From assembly GCA_025201705.1 (NCBI GenBank), contig MU616683.1:1-56937 (forward strand): a stretch of 56,937 bases of DNA. Direction: 5' to 3'. The notes beneath the pieces are model-generated. The model was not told the origin of the DNA. It saw nothing but the letters and a program-made list of their open reading frames with translations, and made no database searches. This stretch comes from Dissophora ornata (Eukaryota > Mortierellomycota > Mortierellomycetes > Mortierellales > Mortierellaceae). This document shows, piece after piece, positions 1 to 10,374 of this stretch (positions are counted from its first letter, which is position 1; the number at the start of each line of letters is the position of its first letter). Both the position numbers and the translations under genes were made by a program.

Positions 1-44
<44 letters not shown>

Positions 45-338
45 GGGTCGATGGTCCCGGCTGTACATACAATGGGTGGGGTATGGATAATAATGTAACA
101 TGAAAAAAGTCGTATCGCTGCTGCCGGTGCAGATAGTCGTGTCTGATGCGTGTGTATACGAGGAAGTTCTAGTCGTCTAGTTGTCTAGTGGTCTAGGTCT
201 GTCAATGTGATCCTTCTTACGCCTCAATGCCGCTGTCGGGTGTTGCGGGTCTGTCCCTTGCTGCGGCTGAGGGCGATTCCGAAGCAGCTCTGTGTGCAGC
301 CCTCCTAAGGCACGCTTCCTGGATTCCTCGAAGAAAGC
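1..338. other. 3' flank of START gene with A-rich edge
   Basis: The window opens with 30 uninterrupted A residues followed by GAAAA repeats. The rest is the downstream flank of the START-domain gene on the minus strand. I see no open frame with family features here. Confidence 0.6.
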
Positions 339-1756
339 CTACGAGCCATACAAAAACCAACGCTGGTCAGCACTAGCACATCTAGCACACTTGTTCTCGA
401 GCACGACTAGAATGTCTATCAACATACCTGGAATGCCCGACTTGGTGGCCCAGTTGACGATGGATGATGGGATGTGGCCCTAGAAGCAGAGGAGAGATGC
501 AGAATGCATGCGATGTGCGTGGTTAATCATCCGTGGCAGAAACGAAACCAATAACGTGTGAATGGCAAAATGTCCACAGAGCACAGCGGGCAGTTGGTGT
601 GTGCGGCATTTGTCGTGTGTTCCGCTGCTTGTTCCTGCAGCTCCCCCACCCGACCTAGTGGACATATTTCATTTTGCTCGTGTTTGCTCATCGCCATCAC
701 CCTATCGGCGTGCGTGTTTGTTGCGGTTGACAACAAGAAAAATCCCATGAACCCCAACCACATCTCGTTGTCGACATGCATAGCCTATGATCTCAGCTGC
801 ACCCTCATTCCCTCTTCCCCTTCCTGTTTATCATTCCAGCCGTGGTTGTGTCGAAGAGTGCTGGCGAGAGTCGTCAAAAAGATGTGGTGTGCATCTTTTG
901 AAAGTAGGTTTTCTATCTTTTGCCCTGAGATATGAGCCCACGCGCGAAAAGTAAAAAGGTGGGAAATGATACTGCCCAGACAAAATAAGCAAGTCGCTAT
1001 CTGTAGCCATATGATGGCATGATGTGTAGGGGGTATGATGATGTAAAAAAGGGGGTTTACCTTGGGGTCATCAAAGTAACCAAACCAGACCTGACAGCCC
1101 TTGCCATCTTCGGAGGGGATCATGACCACATCCTGACGGTACTCCTCCACTCGCACAGACTTGTTCGTGGGTGGCAATTTGAACACCTTGTGCGATTCCG
1201 ATCCTGGTGTTGGCAACGAGACGCACGACGCTGCAGCGCCAGATACTCCAGGCACTGCAAGCAGTGAAGACGATGAAGGAGAGGGAGAGGAGGACATGGA
1301 AGAGGGGACGAGCGTCACCATGGATTTGTAATTGTTGGAGCTGAGAAGGTTCTGGAGTGTACCATCCGAGGCTCTGGTCTTGCCCACGGTCTGTGAGCTG
1401 ACGCAGAAGTGGCCATCCTTGGGCTCGTGGACTGTCAGCTCGTAAAAGTACTCGCGGGGCGAGAGTGGCCAGGGAAACTTTGTGGTGTAGTGGATGACTC
1501 CGTGGTCGAGTTTCTTGAAGCCAACCATGTTCTTGTCCCAGGTCTTGCGGTACTCCAGATCAGTGAAGACGTCTGCAAGGAGATGCGAGGGCACATCGGG
1601 GTATTGACCCAGGGCCTTGTACTCGTACAGGGCGGTGTTGGGCATTGCCCTGCGGTAGATTTTGAAGCCATGGGACTCTAGAAAGAGCTCCCAGTCGTCG
1701 ACGTTAGGGACCTGCAGCTCAGTGAGGCACTCGTGGAATTGTTGATCAGATAACAT
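339..1756 (-). CDS. START-domain lipid-transfer protein (PCTP/StarD2-like)
   Basis: The gene has two exons on the minus strand, 1756-1061 and 479-339, giving 278 residues. START domains bind one lipid in a helix-grip pocket and move it between membranes; PCTP-type members carry phosphatidylcholine. The protein shows the family order: a start with WELFLESHGFKIYRR, then YRKTWDKNM, then WPLSPREYFYEL, and FGYFDDPK at the exon end. Across the intron this continues as GHIPSSIVNWATKSGIPGML, matching the conserved C-terminal strand and helix. The donor is GTAAAC and the acceptor TTCTAG. The 581-base intron is long for this window, but the family alignment shows no missing exon. A Ser/Pro-rich insert of about 35 residues (near 1210-1310) splits the core and is unusual. 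No signal peptide or membrane segment is visible, so a cytosolic protein is inferred. Ligand specificity cannot be told. Confidence 0.82.
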
Positions 1757-3704
1757 GGCTAGTGGGGGTGATGGTGTGAGGAAAAGGTGAGAGGTGGAGC
1801 GAAAGAGAGGAGAAGAAGCAAAGAGCGAGAACAAAGAGAGAACAGGAACAAAAAGAAGGCGTGCAAGCAGAGTGCGGTATTGTTGCGATGCTGTGATCAG
1901 GAGCGGTGGGAATGAATGGAATTGGGTGGAATGAGCGAGAATGCTATAATGAGAGGAGAGAGGAAGAGGAGACAAAGAGACGAAGCTACGCTCGCTCACT
2001 TTTGTCTCGCATTTGTGATTATGTATTTCAGTTCTACTGTAGCCCCACCAATAGATTAGGTGCGAAAGATCTGAATTATCTTCAGTCCAACCAGCGCAAC
2101 CAATAATTATACTTAGTCGCAAATAAAAATACAAGCGCATCATCCGTTTGTCCGTCCCGTTTGGGAGGCAATTGCCAAACAAAGGGGGGGTCAACCCAAT
2201 GCATTACCGTCCTCTTTTACTCTACGGATACCGTGCTGTGCCATGCCCCTGCCAGGCTCGCTCTGCCGCTGCTGACGAGGCCCCAATTGCGCTCCACTCC
2301 CTTGGTCCATAGCTGGCGCAAAGGCACAGCAGCGCAGACTGGAATGTGTTCATATGCATCCTGAATGACCGCCTACTAAAAACCAATAAACCCGGTCAAA
2401 TTATTGTTGCGGATCTGTGGCGAGGAAACAGTACCCGCGGCGCGGAACTTGTCCCGATCTGTCGATACAATCATGCACACCTACGGCCGGCACACTCGTC
2501 AATGCATCTATTTTTTTTCCTGTGGTGTAGGCCAGTCCCAAGGCATGACTTTCAAGGCAATAACCCCTTTCGTTCCATAAATGACGTACTGCCGGGAACG
2601 CATGGTATCCTCAACAGTCCCGTGTACGCATCCCTCATATGCAGTGCAAGGTGAATGGTTCTCCAAATAGTTCAGGGGTCGTGTTGGTCAGTCATGAGAT
2701 TGCCTCAGTCCGCAGGAGCGCTTGAACGCGTACTGAGGGCACGTCGATCGGGAAGGCTTTCATGACACTCCTTGAAGGTATCCGTGCATAGATGCTCGCT
2801 GTGTTGCACCCTAATTATAACTACAGACTATTGTACGAGAACTATAAAACTAGAATAACTCATTTAGTGCTGATGGTCGGGTGGAGTATAGCCGACAAAT
2901 TAATCACAATCCATCTGCACACGAGTGACACGACCATTGGGCGCGAGAGCCGCCAAGAAGGGGAACGATTTTCGAGAGAGAGCCGTTGTTGAGAATGCAC
3001 CACGCCACTTCATCTCGAACCTGTATTTCAACCACCAAATATCTGCCGCATCCTCAATCTGTTCACACCTCCGCACATCTCCCGGCACTTCTATCGCTTC
3101 TCATTCGCCTCCAGTGACCGCTGGCATTTTGCTCCAATGTAAAGTTGTCCTCCTGTTGTCCATCCTCGCGGCCCTTAAAGCATTTAAATCTATTGGTTTC
3201 CCTCATTGCCACCCATCCATGCAACACTATAGATGTGCCGAGCCTCCGGTATTTCATCTCGTTCTTGACTTTTGTGTATAGTCGAGTTGACCTACAGTGC
3301 AGGCGCTATGGTGGGGTTCGTGATGTGATGCGCAAGGTCCGTGCTTATCCATCCAACGGCTTGCCGGGCATGCGCTGCACAAGCGCAGGCAGAGACTCCA
3401 CACTTCCCTGCCACCCCATCAAGCATGTGCCTTGGCCGAAAGAGAGCCAACGGTCGAGGCACGTCCGCGATGATCCGCATGTGCCAGGGTCCATTTTTCC
3501 ATTGTCTGCCCGCACGGGATTCATGTTCGATTCCGTCCCAGTGACTGTCTCAGACCAATAATCGAGAGACTTTTTTCTGTCGCGAGAATTCATTCCTCGC
3601 GACTCCACTTTGCATTCATCCCATCGACATTCTCAACACGACAACTCCCGTTTCTCAACACCTCAGCCCACAGTTCCATCTTTGTTCAGAGAAACCGCAT
3701 CAAC
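1757..3704. other. Intergenic region without a recognised gene
   Basis: This divergent interval lies between the START gene and the lipase. It holds the purine-rich (plus-strand) leader of the START gene near 1780-1980. The remaining frames are short, overlap on both strands and show no family motif. Confidence 0.55.
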
Positions 3705-5050
3705 ATGCGTACACGTTTATCTTTGTCCTATCTTGACAGCATGACCCGTCTTATACCCAACTCAACTGCGTACTCTGTCACACTTCAGCAACGCTCGCCA
3801 TTAATACCTCTGCGATTGCTGTTTGGTACCACTTGCATCCATGACCTGACCTTCCAGCAGACCCGGCCCAAAACCACAAATCAAACCCAGTCCTCCCCAG
3901 AATACTTTGATCGGAAAGAGTCGGCCAAGCGCCATCGACAGGAAACAAACACCGAAGATCATCCCGAGAGTGACAACCCAGAGAAACCAAAGGATAGCAA
4001 ATATGCAGACGATGATAAACGCAAGGAGGCTGCCAAGGGCAAGAGCAACGCTAAAATTTTCCGTCCGGCTCGATTACCCGTTGTCCTCTGTCACGGTAAA
4101 GCAAATCGTTCGTTTAGGATTTGATGTCAAATGATGATGACCACAGCGAATCCCTGTTTAGTGTACTCCTCTCTCCATGCAACTTAGGATTCTCGGGGTT
4201 TGACACACTTGGAAAGAATCCAGACTTTCGGTTCGACTACTGGCATGGCGTCAGGGAGGCCCTGGATGAAATTGGATGCTGCGTGCACACAGCTCGCGTT
4301 CCGCCGTTCGCAGGAATCCAACAGCGCGCCGAAAAACTGAGGGAATACATTGAGCAAACGGTACCCCATGGATCGGAGCTGAACCTGATCGGTCATTCCA
4401 TGGGAGGGCTCGATTGCCGCTACCTGGTGTCGCATCTCAAATCCCCACACTTCAAGGTCAGGTCCTTGACAACGTTGGCTACGCCCCACCGTGGATCGTC
4501 TTTTGCAGACTATGTCATGTCTGATATTGTGGGCAAGGTCAGACTGGAGGCTTTTTGGAAGATGATGGGTATCGTCGGGATTGAGCGTGGAGCAGCAGAT
4601 AACTTGACGACGTATTATCTACAGAACGAGTTCAACCCAAAGACACCAGACGATCCAGAAGTGGCATACTTTAGTTATGGCGCGTCATTTCAGCCTGGCT
4701 ATTTTTCACGATTCCGGTTCCCCTGGAACGTGATTATGGATCGCGAAGGCCCTAATGATGGGCTAGTAAGCATCAAGAGTGCTAAGTGGGGAACTTATGT
4801 AAGGACGATCCCAAATGCTGACCACATGGATCTGATGAACTGGGTCAACGCTTTGGCATGGAGTCGCGCAAGGTTCCCATGGGTTCTAGGAGGATCTAGC
4901 CATGATCCCGAAGGAAGAGCTAAAGGAGCATTCGAATCCGACAACAACGAAAAGGGGGACAATGCTGCTCGCCAAGAAGAAGCACCCCTGTTTAATGCCA
5001 TAGAGCTATATCTTGAGATCTCGGACATGCTGTACAAGAATGGGCTGTAA
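3705..5050 (+). CDS. Tgl2-like serine lipase, probably mitochondrial
   Basis: There are two exons, 3705-4095 and 4188-5050, giving 417 residues. The 92-base intron (GTAAAG to ACTTAG) sits inside the oxyanion-loop motif, and splicing restores PVVLCHGFSGFDTLG. The alpha/beta-hydrolase landmarks are all present: the HG loop at residues 130-131, the nucleophile elbow GHSMGG with Ser201, Asp321 in PNDGLVSIKSAKWG and His343 in NADHMDLMNW. This spacing fits the fungal triacylglycerol lipases related to yeast Tgl2, which hydrolyse acylglycerols. The first 60 residues are rich in Arg, Ser and Leu with few acids, which suggests a mitochondrial presequence. A charged low-complexity linker (residues about 65-125) separates it from the catalytic core. 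The start is the first ATG of the open frame. Substrate and location are inferred. Confidence 0.85.
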
Positions 5051-5102
5051 TCGTGCCTGTATAATAGTTCACGTTTCAAATACAAGCTGCTGGATTGCTG
5101 GT

Positions 5103-5719
5103 TTATTGCACGTAGATCTGGTTGATGAACTTTGCGAGCTCAACGTCGCGGACAGAGAGGCCCTGGACATCGTGTGTGGCCAAAGTGACCTCGACACGGT
5201 TGTAAACCTGGGTGTCGTTTCCGAAGAGATAAGAGAGAAAGGCAATCTGTCAGTGGGAGTTCCTTCGTGAAGGAGCGGAGCGATTGAAAGTTAGCCACGG
5301 CTTACGTTGAACCACTCGGGGTGGTGATCAGCCTTGTCAGCATAAAGAGCGACGCGGGTCATGAAGCCAAAGGCGGCGTTAAAGTCCTTGAAGGTAAGAG
5401 TGCGCTTGATGGCCTCACGGCCATCGACGAGGGACCAGCCGCTGAGCTCTGGACGAGCGAGGGCGTCGGTCTGCTCTTGAGGGGTCAACTTTTGAAGGGT
5501 CATTTCCTTTTCGTGTGGGCCAAGGGTTGATTGATATCGCAAAGAGTGGTTTGATAATGTGGACGAAGAGAGCGGGGCGAAGGAAGAGGAGCGGCAAAGA
5601 GTTGGCTGCGTTAGAGAGAAGAGTTGACGTGAATGTGCGGTTGAAAAAGTACGAGAAAACGAGAACGGGACAGAGCGGGAGAGTGGCTGAGAACGGACGA
5701 GGATCCGTGGCAGCAGCAT
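5103..5719 (-). CDS. Pterin-4a-carbinolamine dehydratase
   Basis: Two minus-strand exons, 5719-5306 and 5207-5103, give 172 residues. The family dehydrates 4a-hydroxytetrahydrobiopterin, recycling the cofactor of aromatic amino-acid hydroxylases; in some organisms it acts on other pterins. The diagnostic motif DHHPEWFN ends exon 1 and joins [13 protein letters not shown] in exon 2, so the 98-base intron (GTAAGC to ACCCAG) cuts the active-site motif itself. An alternative acceptor at CTGACAG would keep 13 extra residues and break the motif, so it was not used. The core is about 100 residues; the preceding 70 are Ser/Arg/Leu-rich with almost no acids and look like a mitochondrial targeting sequence. 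An in-frame ATG at 5845 could extend the N-terminus by 42 residues. The gene diverges from the membrane-protein gene at 6332. Confidence 0.88.
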
Positions 5720-6331
5720 GGAGGATGAGATGAATTGAGATGAATTGAGATGAATTGAGATTAGGATTAGGAGCTTACCGGGAGGGGATGAGAGGATGCG
5801 AATGGAGAAGAGGGAGAAGGAGAGAGAAAACAGGATGGCGCGCATTATTTCGCTAAAACAAGCGTGAGAACAAAGCTGCGCGACCAACAAGTACAGATTG
5901 TACGTTGTACGCAATCCACACGGCACAGCACCCATCCATGCTCTCCAGACAAGCCCTTTCCCCTTTCCTTGTGGACGGATGTGTGTGCTCTGTGCACACA
6001 TCCTCCCTCCCCTCCCCTCCCGCCAGCCCAGGTGCATTCTGTTCGCCATCTCTCTGAACTCTCTTCCACTTTAGGCTGCTCGCTTCTCCTCATTCACCTT
6101 CGCATTCGCCATCCGCCCTTCCCCTTCCCCCGCGCGTGGCTCTCATTCCTAGCGCTTCTTCTCCCGGTACTTGTTCCTGGCCGGCACGTCTCGTCTCCTC
6201 TTCTCTTTCCTTTCTTTCCCTTCTCTCTTCCCCTCTCTTCTTGTCCTTGTCTTCCTGTCTCCCTCTTCTCCTTCCCTGGCGCCTTTTCTTCTCCTCTCAC
6301 TCTCCAACATCCCTCTCGCATCGCATTCACA
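5720..6331. promoter_or_regulatory. Divergent promoter region between PCD and membrane-protein genes
   Basis: This interval separates two divergently transcribed start codons and so probably holds both promoters. From about 6110 to 6330 it is a strong C/T-rich tract on the plus strand leading to the ATG at 6332, as seen ahead of other genes here. No clear TATA box is visible. Confidence 0.5.
5731..5760. repeat. Three tandem copies of a 10-base unit
   Basis: The decamer TGAATTGAGA occurs three times in direct succession, just upstream of the chosen PCD start codon on the minus strand. It would lie in the leader of that transcript. Confidence 0.9.
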
Positions 6332-7736
6332 ATGGGCTGGACACCAATGGAGCCAGATCTCGACACCTGTGGCATGACCAACTGGGTCGGATCCTTTGAC
6401 CCCATCAAGTACATCTACTTCATGCTCGCCACCGTCCTTATCCCCTACCCAACCTATGTCTTTGTCGCCACCGTCTTCAATTGGGAGCACAGAGCTAAGC
6501 GACCTGCAAGGCACTATCAGGACATCCTGCACGCGACATCCTATGGCCTTATTGTCTTCATCTTTGGCAACTACGCACGAACTCTCAAGTAAAGCACTTC
6601 TCAGCTTCCCATGTTCCCCGAGTAGTGTACAAAAGAGTAGGGCTATCCAATTGATCGACAGGAGGGATGCATCTACTAAATAACCCCCTGTTTCTTCACG
6701 CTGTCTGTAGTTGGATCACAATCTTGGCTTTCTGGATTACCTGGCCAAGCTTCTCGGTAAGCAATTGGCCAGTATTTCAAATTGCGGTTCTCCATTGGAC
6801 ACACTGCCCATCTCACTAACGCAAACCGCACCGCGCTTACCTCTATTCCCATGACACACAGCTGATCGCTGAATTGGACTTTGCAAAGACATCCCTTCCG
6901 TCCTGGAAGACTTGGCCCTTTGGCATGTATGCCCTCTTTGCTGGCGCTACAGCCGTAGTTCTTGTCTTTGCAGGCTATCACATCTATCTCGGTATAATTC
7001 TCAACAGAACTGTGCCTGGATTCATTGGATACTACCTCCTGGGCCTTTTAATCCCCTTCATGTTGACAATGATCGGATATGCGTGCCTGAAGCAGCAAAA
7101 CAACAACCTGTTTGGGCTGTCCAAAGTCTATAACTTCATGCTCGAGTTGCAGTGGCGATGGGGAACCCGCGTGGCGAGACGGAAGGCCGCAAAACTGAAA
7201 AAACTCGAGGCTGCCAAAGCTGTCAACAAAAAGATGCCGACAATCGATCCACCGCAGTCGGCAGATGCAGCAGGTACAGTTGTGGTCCAAATGGTCGAGC
7301 CGCAACCAAGCAACCATGTCAGTCGTGCTGGAAGCCATGATAACCTCGTAGCAACCGATAGTAACTTCAATGTCTCTCCTGCGGGTGCTGGAGTGGTTCC
7401 AGTGGAACAGCCATCGACGGAAATGCACGCTATAGAGCTCGAGGTTGCGGTCCAATCGTATCAGCCATATGTCTGGTCTGCTGCTGTCCCTGGTTACTTT
7501 CATCCACACCATTGGCAGTTGTTCTATATCCTCGCCTTTTTTACGCGCTTCGATCATTGGGTCTCCAGAGTTGGCGCTGGTATTACCCTTGGCTGTTACA
7601 TGCAAGGGATTATGGGTGAGTTGAACCGTCTCTCCTCTATTCTGACCTTTGAAGCGATGCGATCGCCATGACTAACATGTTGCTCCACTTGAAATAAAAA
7701 TAGCTTACGGCTACGACTACCTGATCGAGGAGTGAT
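6332..7736 (+). CDS. Multi-pass membrane protein of unknown function
   Basis: Four exons, 6332-6588, 6711-6756, 6862-7615 and 7705-7736, give 362 residues. Exon 2 is only 46 bases. Hydrophobic segments lie near residues 27-52, 70-100, 118-145 and 150-180. A basic and then polar cytosol-like stretch follows (about residues 190-305), and then a C-terminal hydrophobic hairpin. The C-terminus begins with FHPHHWQLFYILAFFTRF and ends near YGYDYLIEE. An HH-aromatic motif followed by a glycine-rich helix recalls the C-terminal membrane region of fungal LCCL-domain proteins, but I see no LCCL domain, so I do not assign that family. The stop of a naive first-exon reading (TAAAG) is actually a splice donor. 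The Lys-rich segment after the fourth helix suggests that this loop faces the cytosol. Function is unknown. Confidence 0.72.
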
Positions 7737-8011
7737 TCTAGAGAGTGCTCCGTGGTGCTTTGCCCCACTGAATTTATTTTGTCGTCTACTTCGTATACCT
7801 TGTCCCTAATACACACTGCAACCCACAACCACGATCCTCAGCTTTGTTTCAGTTGTCTCAGTTGTCTACTGAGAGCATATTTGAAGAATGGAAGTCACGG
7901 CTTGGGGGAGACTCGCTTGGGGGAAATAGTCTACCTCGCTCTCTCTTGTCAGACTCTACCCTTTCCGAACACGACCGCAGGGCTTGCCAAAGAATAACAG
8001 CAACAAATACA

Positions 8012-10310
8012 ATGGCATTGACACTGAAGTTCACGCACTTCCAGAACTCGGTCCACGTCCTGGTCCCTGGTGCGTCTTTCCTGCGATTCTTCATGTTGCA
8101 TGCTCATCAATGTTGAATGCAATGTAGGACACAGCATCCGGACAACCACCTGAGCGATTTTTTCCCACCATAGACACACGTCCGGAAACTATCCTTGCCC
8201 GGTTTACAAAAGAGTTCCCCGAGTGCGCAGATCCGCCCCCAACTCTCAGATGGCACGATAGTGATGGCGAATGGATTCTTATTCGGGAAGGTAGAGCCAA
8301 TAAGCAATTATGGATTGTAGACCAGCGCCAATGCCCTCTCGGGCGCTCGGACTAAACGTTGCTTTACTAGACGACCAGGATTTAGATGTGGTGCTGACTC
8401 AATACATCAAGAAGTACGGACATGTTCATATTCAGTCAGGAGATCACACAGGTGTACGAATCTCTTCGAAGCTTTGCGGCGAGACAGCCTAAATGCCTGT
8501 TGCAGAGATTATAATGCTTATTATTTGGGCATGGTTCTCCGTCATTTCCATATAGGTCTATGAGCCGGCACAGCTAGGCGCGTTAATGAAGCGGTAAGTG
8601 ATGGCACTGGGGGTCTGCGCGCTGCTTCTCCGCCGATGTTCATGTAAATTGCAGCTGACAGGACCTCTGTTTCGCCTTCACTGAAGATATGAAAAAGTCA
8701 TGGACCTATTCGATCACCTGAGCCGAACTGTTGTGAAGGTACTCTTGCAGCTCGGGTGCGTTCTTCCTTCAAAGTGCACATCACTAACAATTCCGCAAAC
8801 ATGACTCTGCAGCTTCCTCCTATCACAAACATCCTGATCGTGACCAAGCCTGACCCCAAGTTGACCAAGCTGACCAAGGACATGACGATATGGCTACTGG
8901 CGAAATATCCATCGATCACGGTCTTTGTGGACAAGAAGCTGCAGGAGCGGTCCGCATTCAAGTACGACGAGATTGTGGGACTCAACCCGATATGGAAAGA
9001 ACGTCTTCAGTTTTGGACACTAGAGTGCCAGAGGAACTCAACAAAACAGATCCACCTCGCTGTCACCCTTGGCGGCGACGGAACGGTTCTCTACACAACC
9101 TGGATGTTTCAAAACCGAGTGCCGCCAATCGTCGCTGTAGGGGAATTATATGTGGATGCCAATTTGCATGTCTTACGAAACAGCAACAAATCGTGGCTAA
9201 CCAAATCCTGTTAACGGGTTTCGCATCTAGTTTCATCTTGGCAGCTTGGGATTCTTAACAAACTTTGATTTTGAGAACTATCGACCGACAATGAACAATA
9301 TTATTTGCGGCCAGGGAATGAATCTCAACATCAGAATGAGGTTGCAGTGCTCCGTGTACAAGTTCAAAAACACCGCCAACTCAGATGACGGTCAACGAGG
9401 TGGTGCTACAATGGCTGGCACCAGTGGCAGCGAAGATGACTACGCCGATAGTTGGCGGGAGATGGAAGTATCTATGCAAAGCGAAAAAATCAGACGCAAG
9501 GTCAAAGAGATGGACTCGAAACGTGGTACGGAGGTGGCAGATCTGGGTGTCTGTCACGAAAACGGACAGACCTTGATTACGAGGGTCCCAAAGTCAAGTC
9601 TGAATGATTTCCTGACTCCGACAGATACATGGCAGGTGTTAAACGAAGTCACTGTCGATCGCGGTTCGAATGCAGGGATGCTCCAGTTGGAGCTGTATGT
9701 AGATGGAAACCCGGTTACGACCATTCTGGCGGACGGACTGGTCATTGCAACCGCCACTGGATCGACTGCTTACTCGGTAAATCGCGCAACATATACTTGG
9801 GCGATCAAAATGGAGATGTTATTGTTTCATGATTCTAACCCAACGGCGCTTTCCTTGATATCCAGCTATCGATCGGGGGTTCGCTGATTCATCCAGACAA
9901 AAACTCGATCATCATCTCCCCTATCGCTTCCCATTCGTTAACGGCGCGACCCATGATCATCCCAGGAACCAAGCACTTGCGAATCGGCGGTATGTGCTCG
10001 ACCTGTTTCCGTCGGATATAAATATGTAGATCTCTTTCATCAATCTCGTCTGACAGTCTATCTTTTACATGTAACTCTCATTGAAATAGTACCCTCGACC
10101 AGTCGGACAACGGCATGGGCTTCCTTTGACGGAAGGCACCGACAGGAACTCGAACGCGGTGATTCAATTATGATCACGGCATCCAAGTATCCGGCCACTA
10201 CCATCTGCCGGCGAGATCAGAGTACAGACTGGTTCACCGGATTGACGCAAGTCTTGAACTGGAATAGCCGTGTACAGCAGAAACCGTTGGTACAGGAATC
10301 GCATCTGTAA
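8012..10310 (+). CDS. NAD kinase with N-terminal PB1 domain
   Basis: Nine exons give 533 residues: 8012-8069, 8135-8290, 8371-8453, 8556-8593, 8687-8738, 8813-9136, 9231-9776, 9866-9989 and 10090-10310. NAD kinase phosphorylates NAD to NADP using ATP. The kinase half carries GGDGT at residues 216-220, FHLGSLGFLTNF restored across an intron, NEVTVDRG, the TGSTAYS loop and a C-terminal DWF..LTQVLNWN matching animal and yeast enzymes. A polar insert of about 60 residues (near 9370-9540) sits between strands. Residues 1-99 form a PB1-like fold: a basic first strand LTLKFTHF, then RWHDSDGEWILIREDDQDLD, which fits the acidic OPCA motif. Exons 3-6 join in frame by ordinary GT-AG introns of 102, 93 and 74 bases. 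The weakest link is the GTACGA donor of exon 3. If it is not used, the PB1 part would end at a stop at 8490-8492 and form a separate small protein. Confidence 0.8.
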
Positions 10311-10320
10311 TAAAAATACA

Positions 10321-10326
10321 TTTATT
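10321..10326 (-). terminator. AATAAA polyadenylation signal of the PPR gene
   Basis: The minus strand reads AATAAA about 50 bases past the PPR stop codon. The NAD kinase gene ends convergently only 64 bases from the PPR stop, so the two 3' ends overlap or nearly so. Confidence 0.5.
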
Positions 10327-10374
10327 ATATACATGTGCCTGAAAGACACGAGAGGCATGATTGATGAAGATGCA

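Noticed and set aside
1406..1681. Plus-strand frame of 90 codons
   Set aside because: It is antisense to conserved START-domain coding sequence.
2346..3561. Several overlapping frames of 60-140 codons upstream of the lipase
   Set aside because: They overlap on both strands, have no family motif, no consistent codon bias and no plausible splicing to a conserved exon.
5208..5246. Use of the CTGACAG acceptor in the dehydratase gene
   Set aside because: It adds 13 residues inside the conserved [10 protein letters not shown] motif; the ACCCAG acceptor restores the family sequence exactly.
6094..6414. Minus-strand Arg/Glu/Lys-rich frame
   Set aside because: It is antisense to the C/T-rich leader and first exon of the membrane-protein gene.
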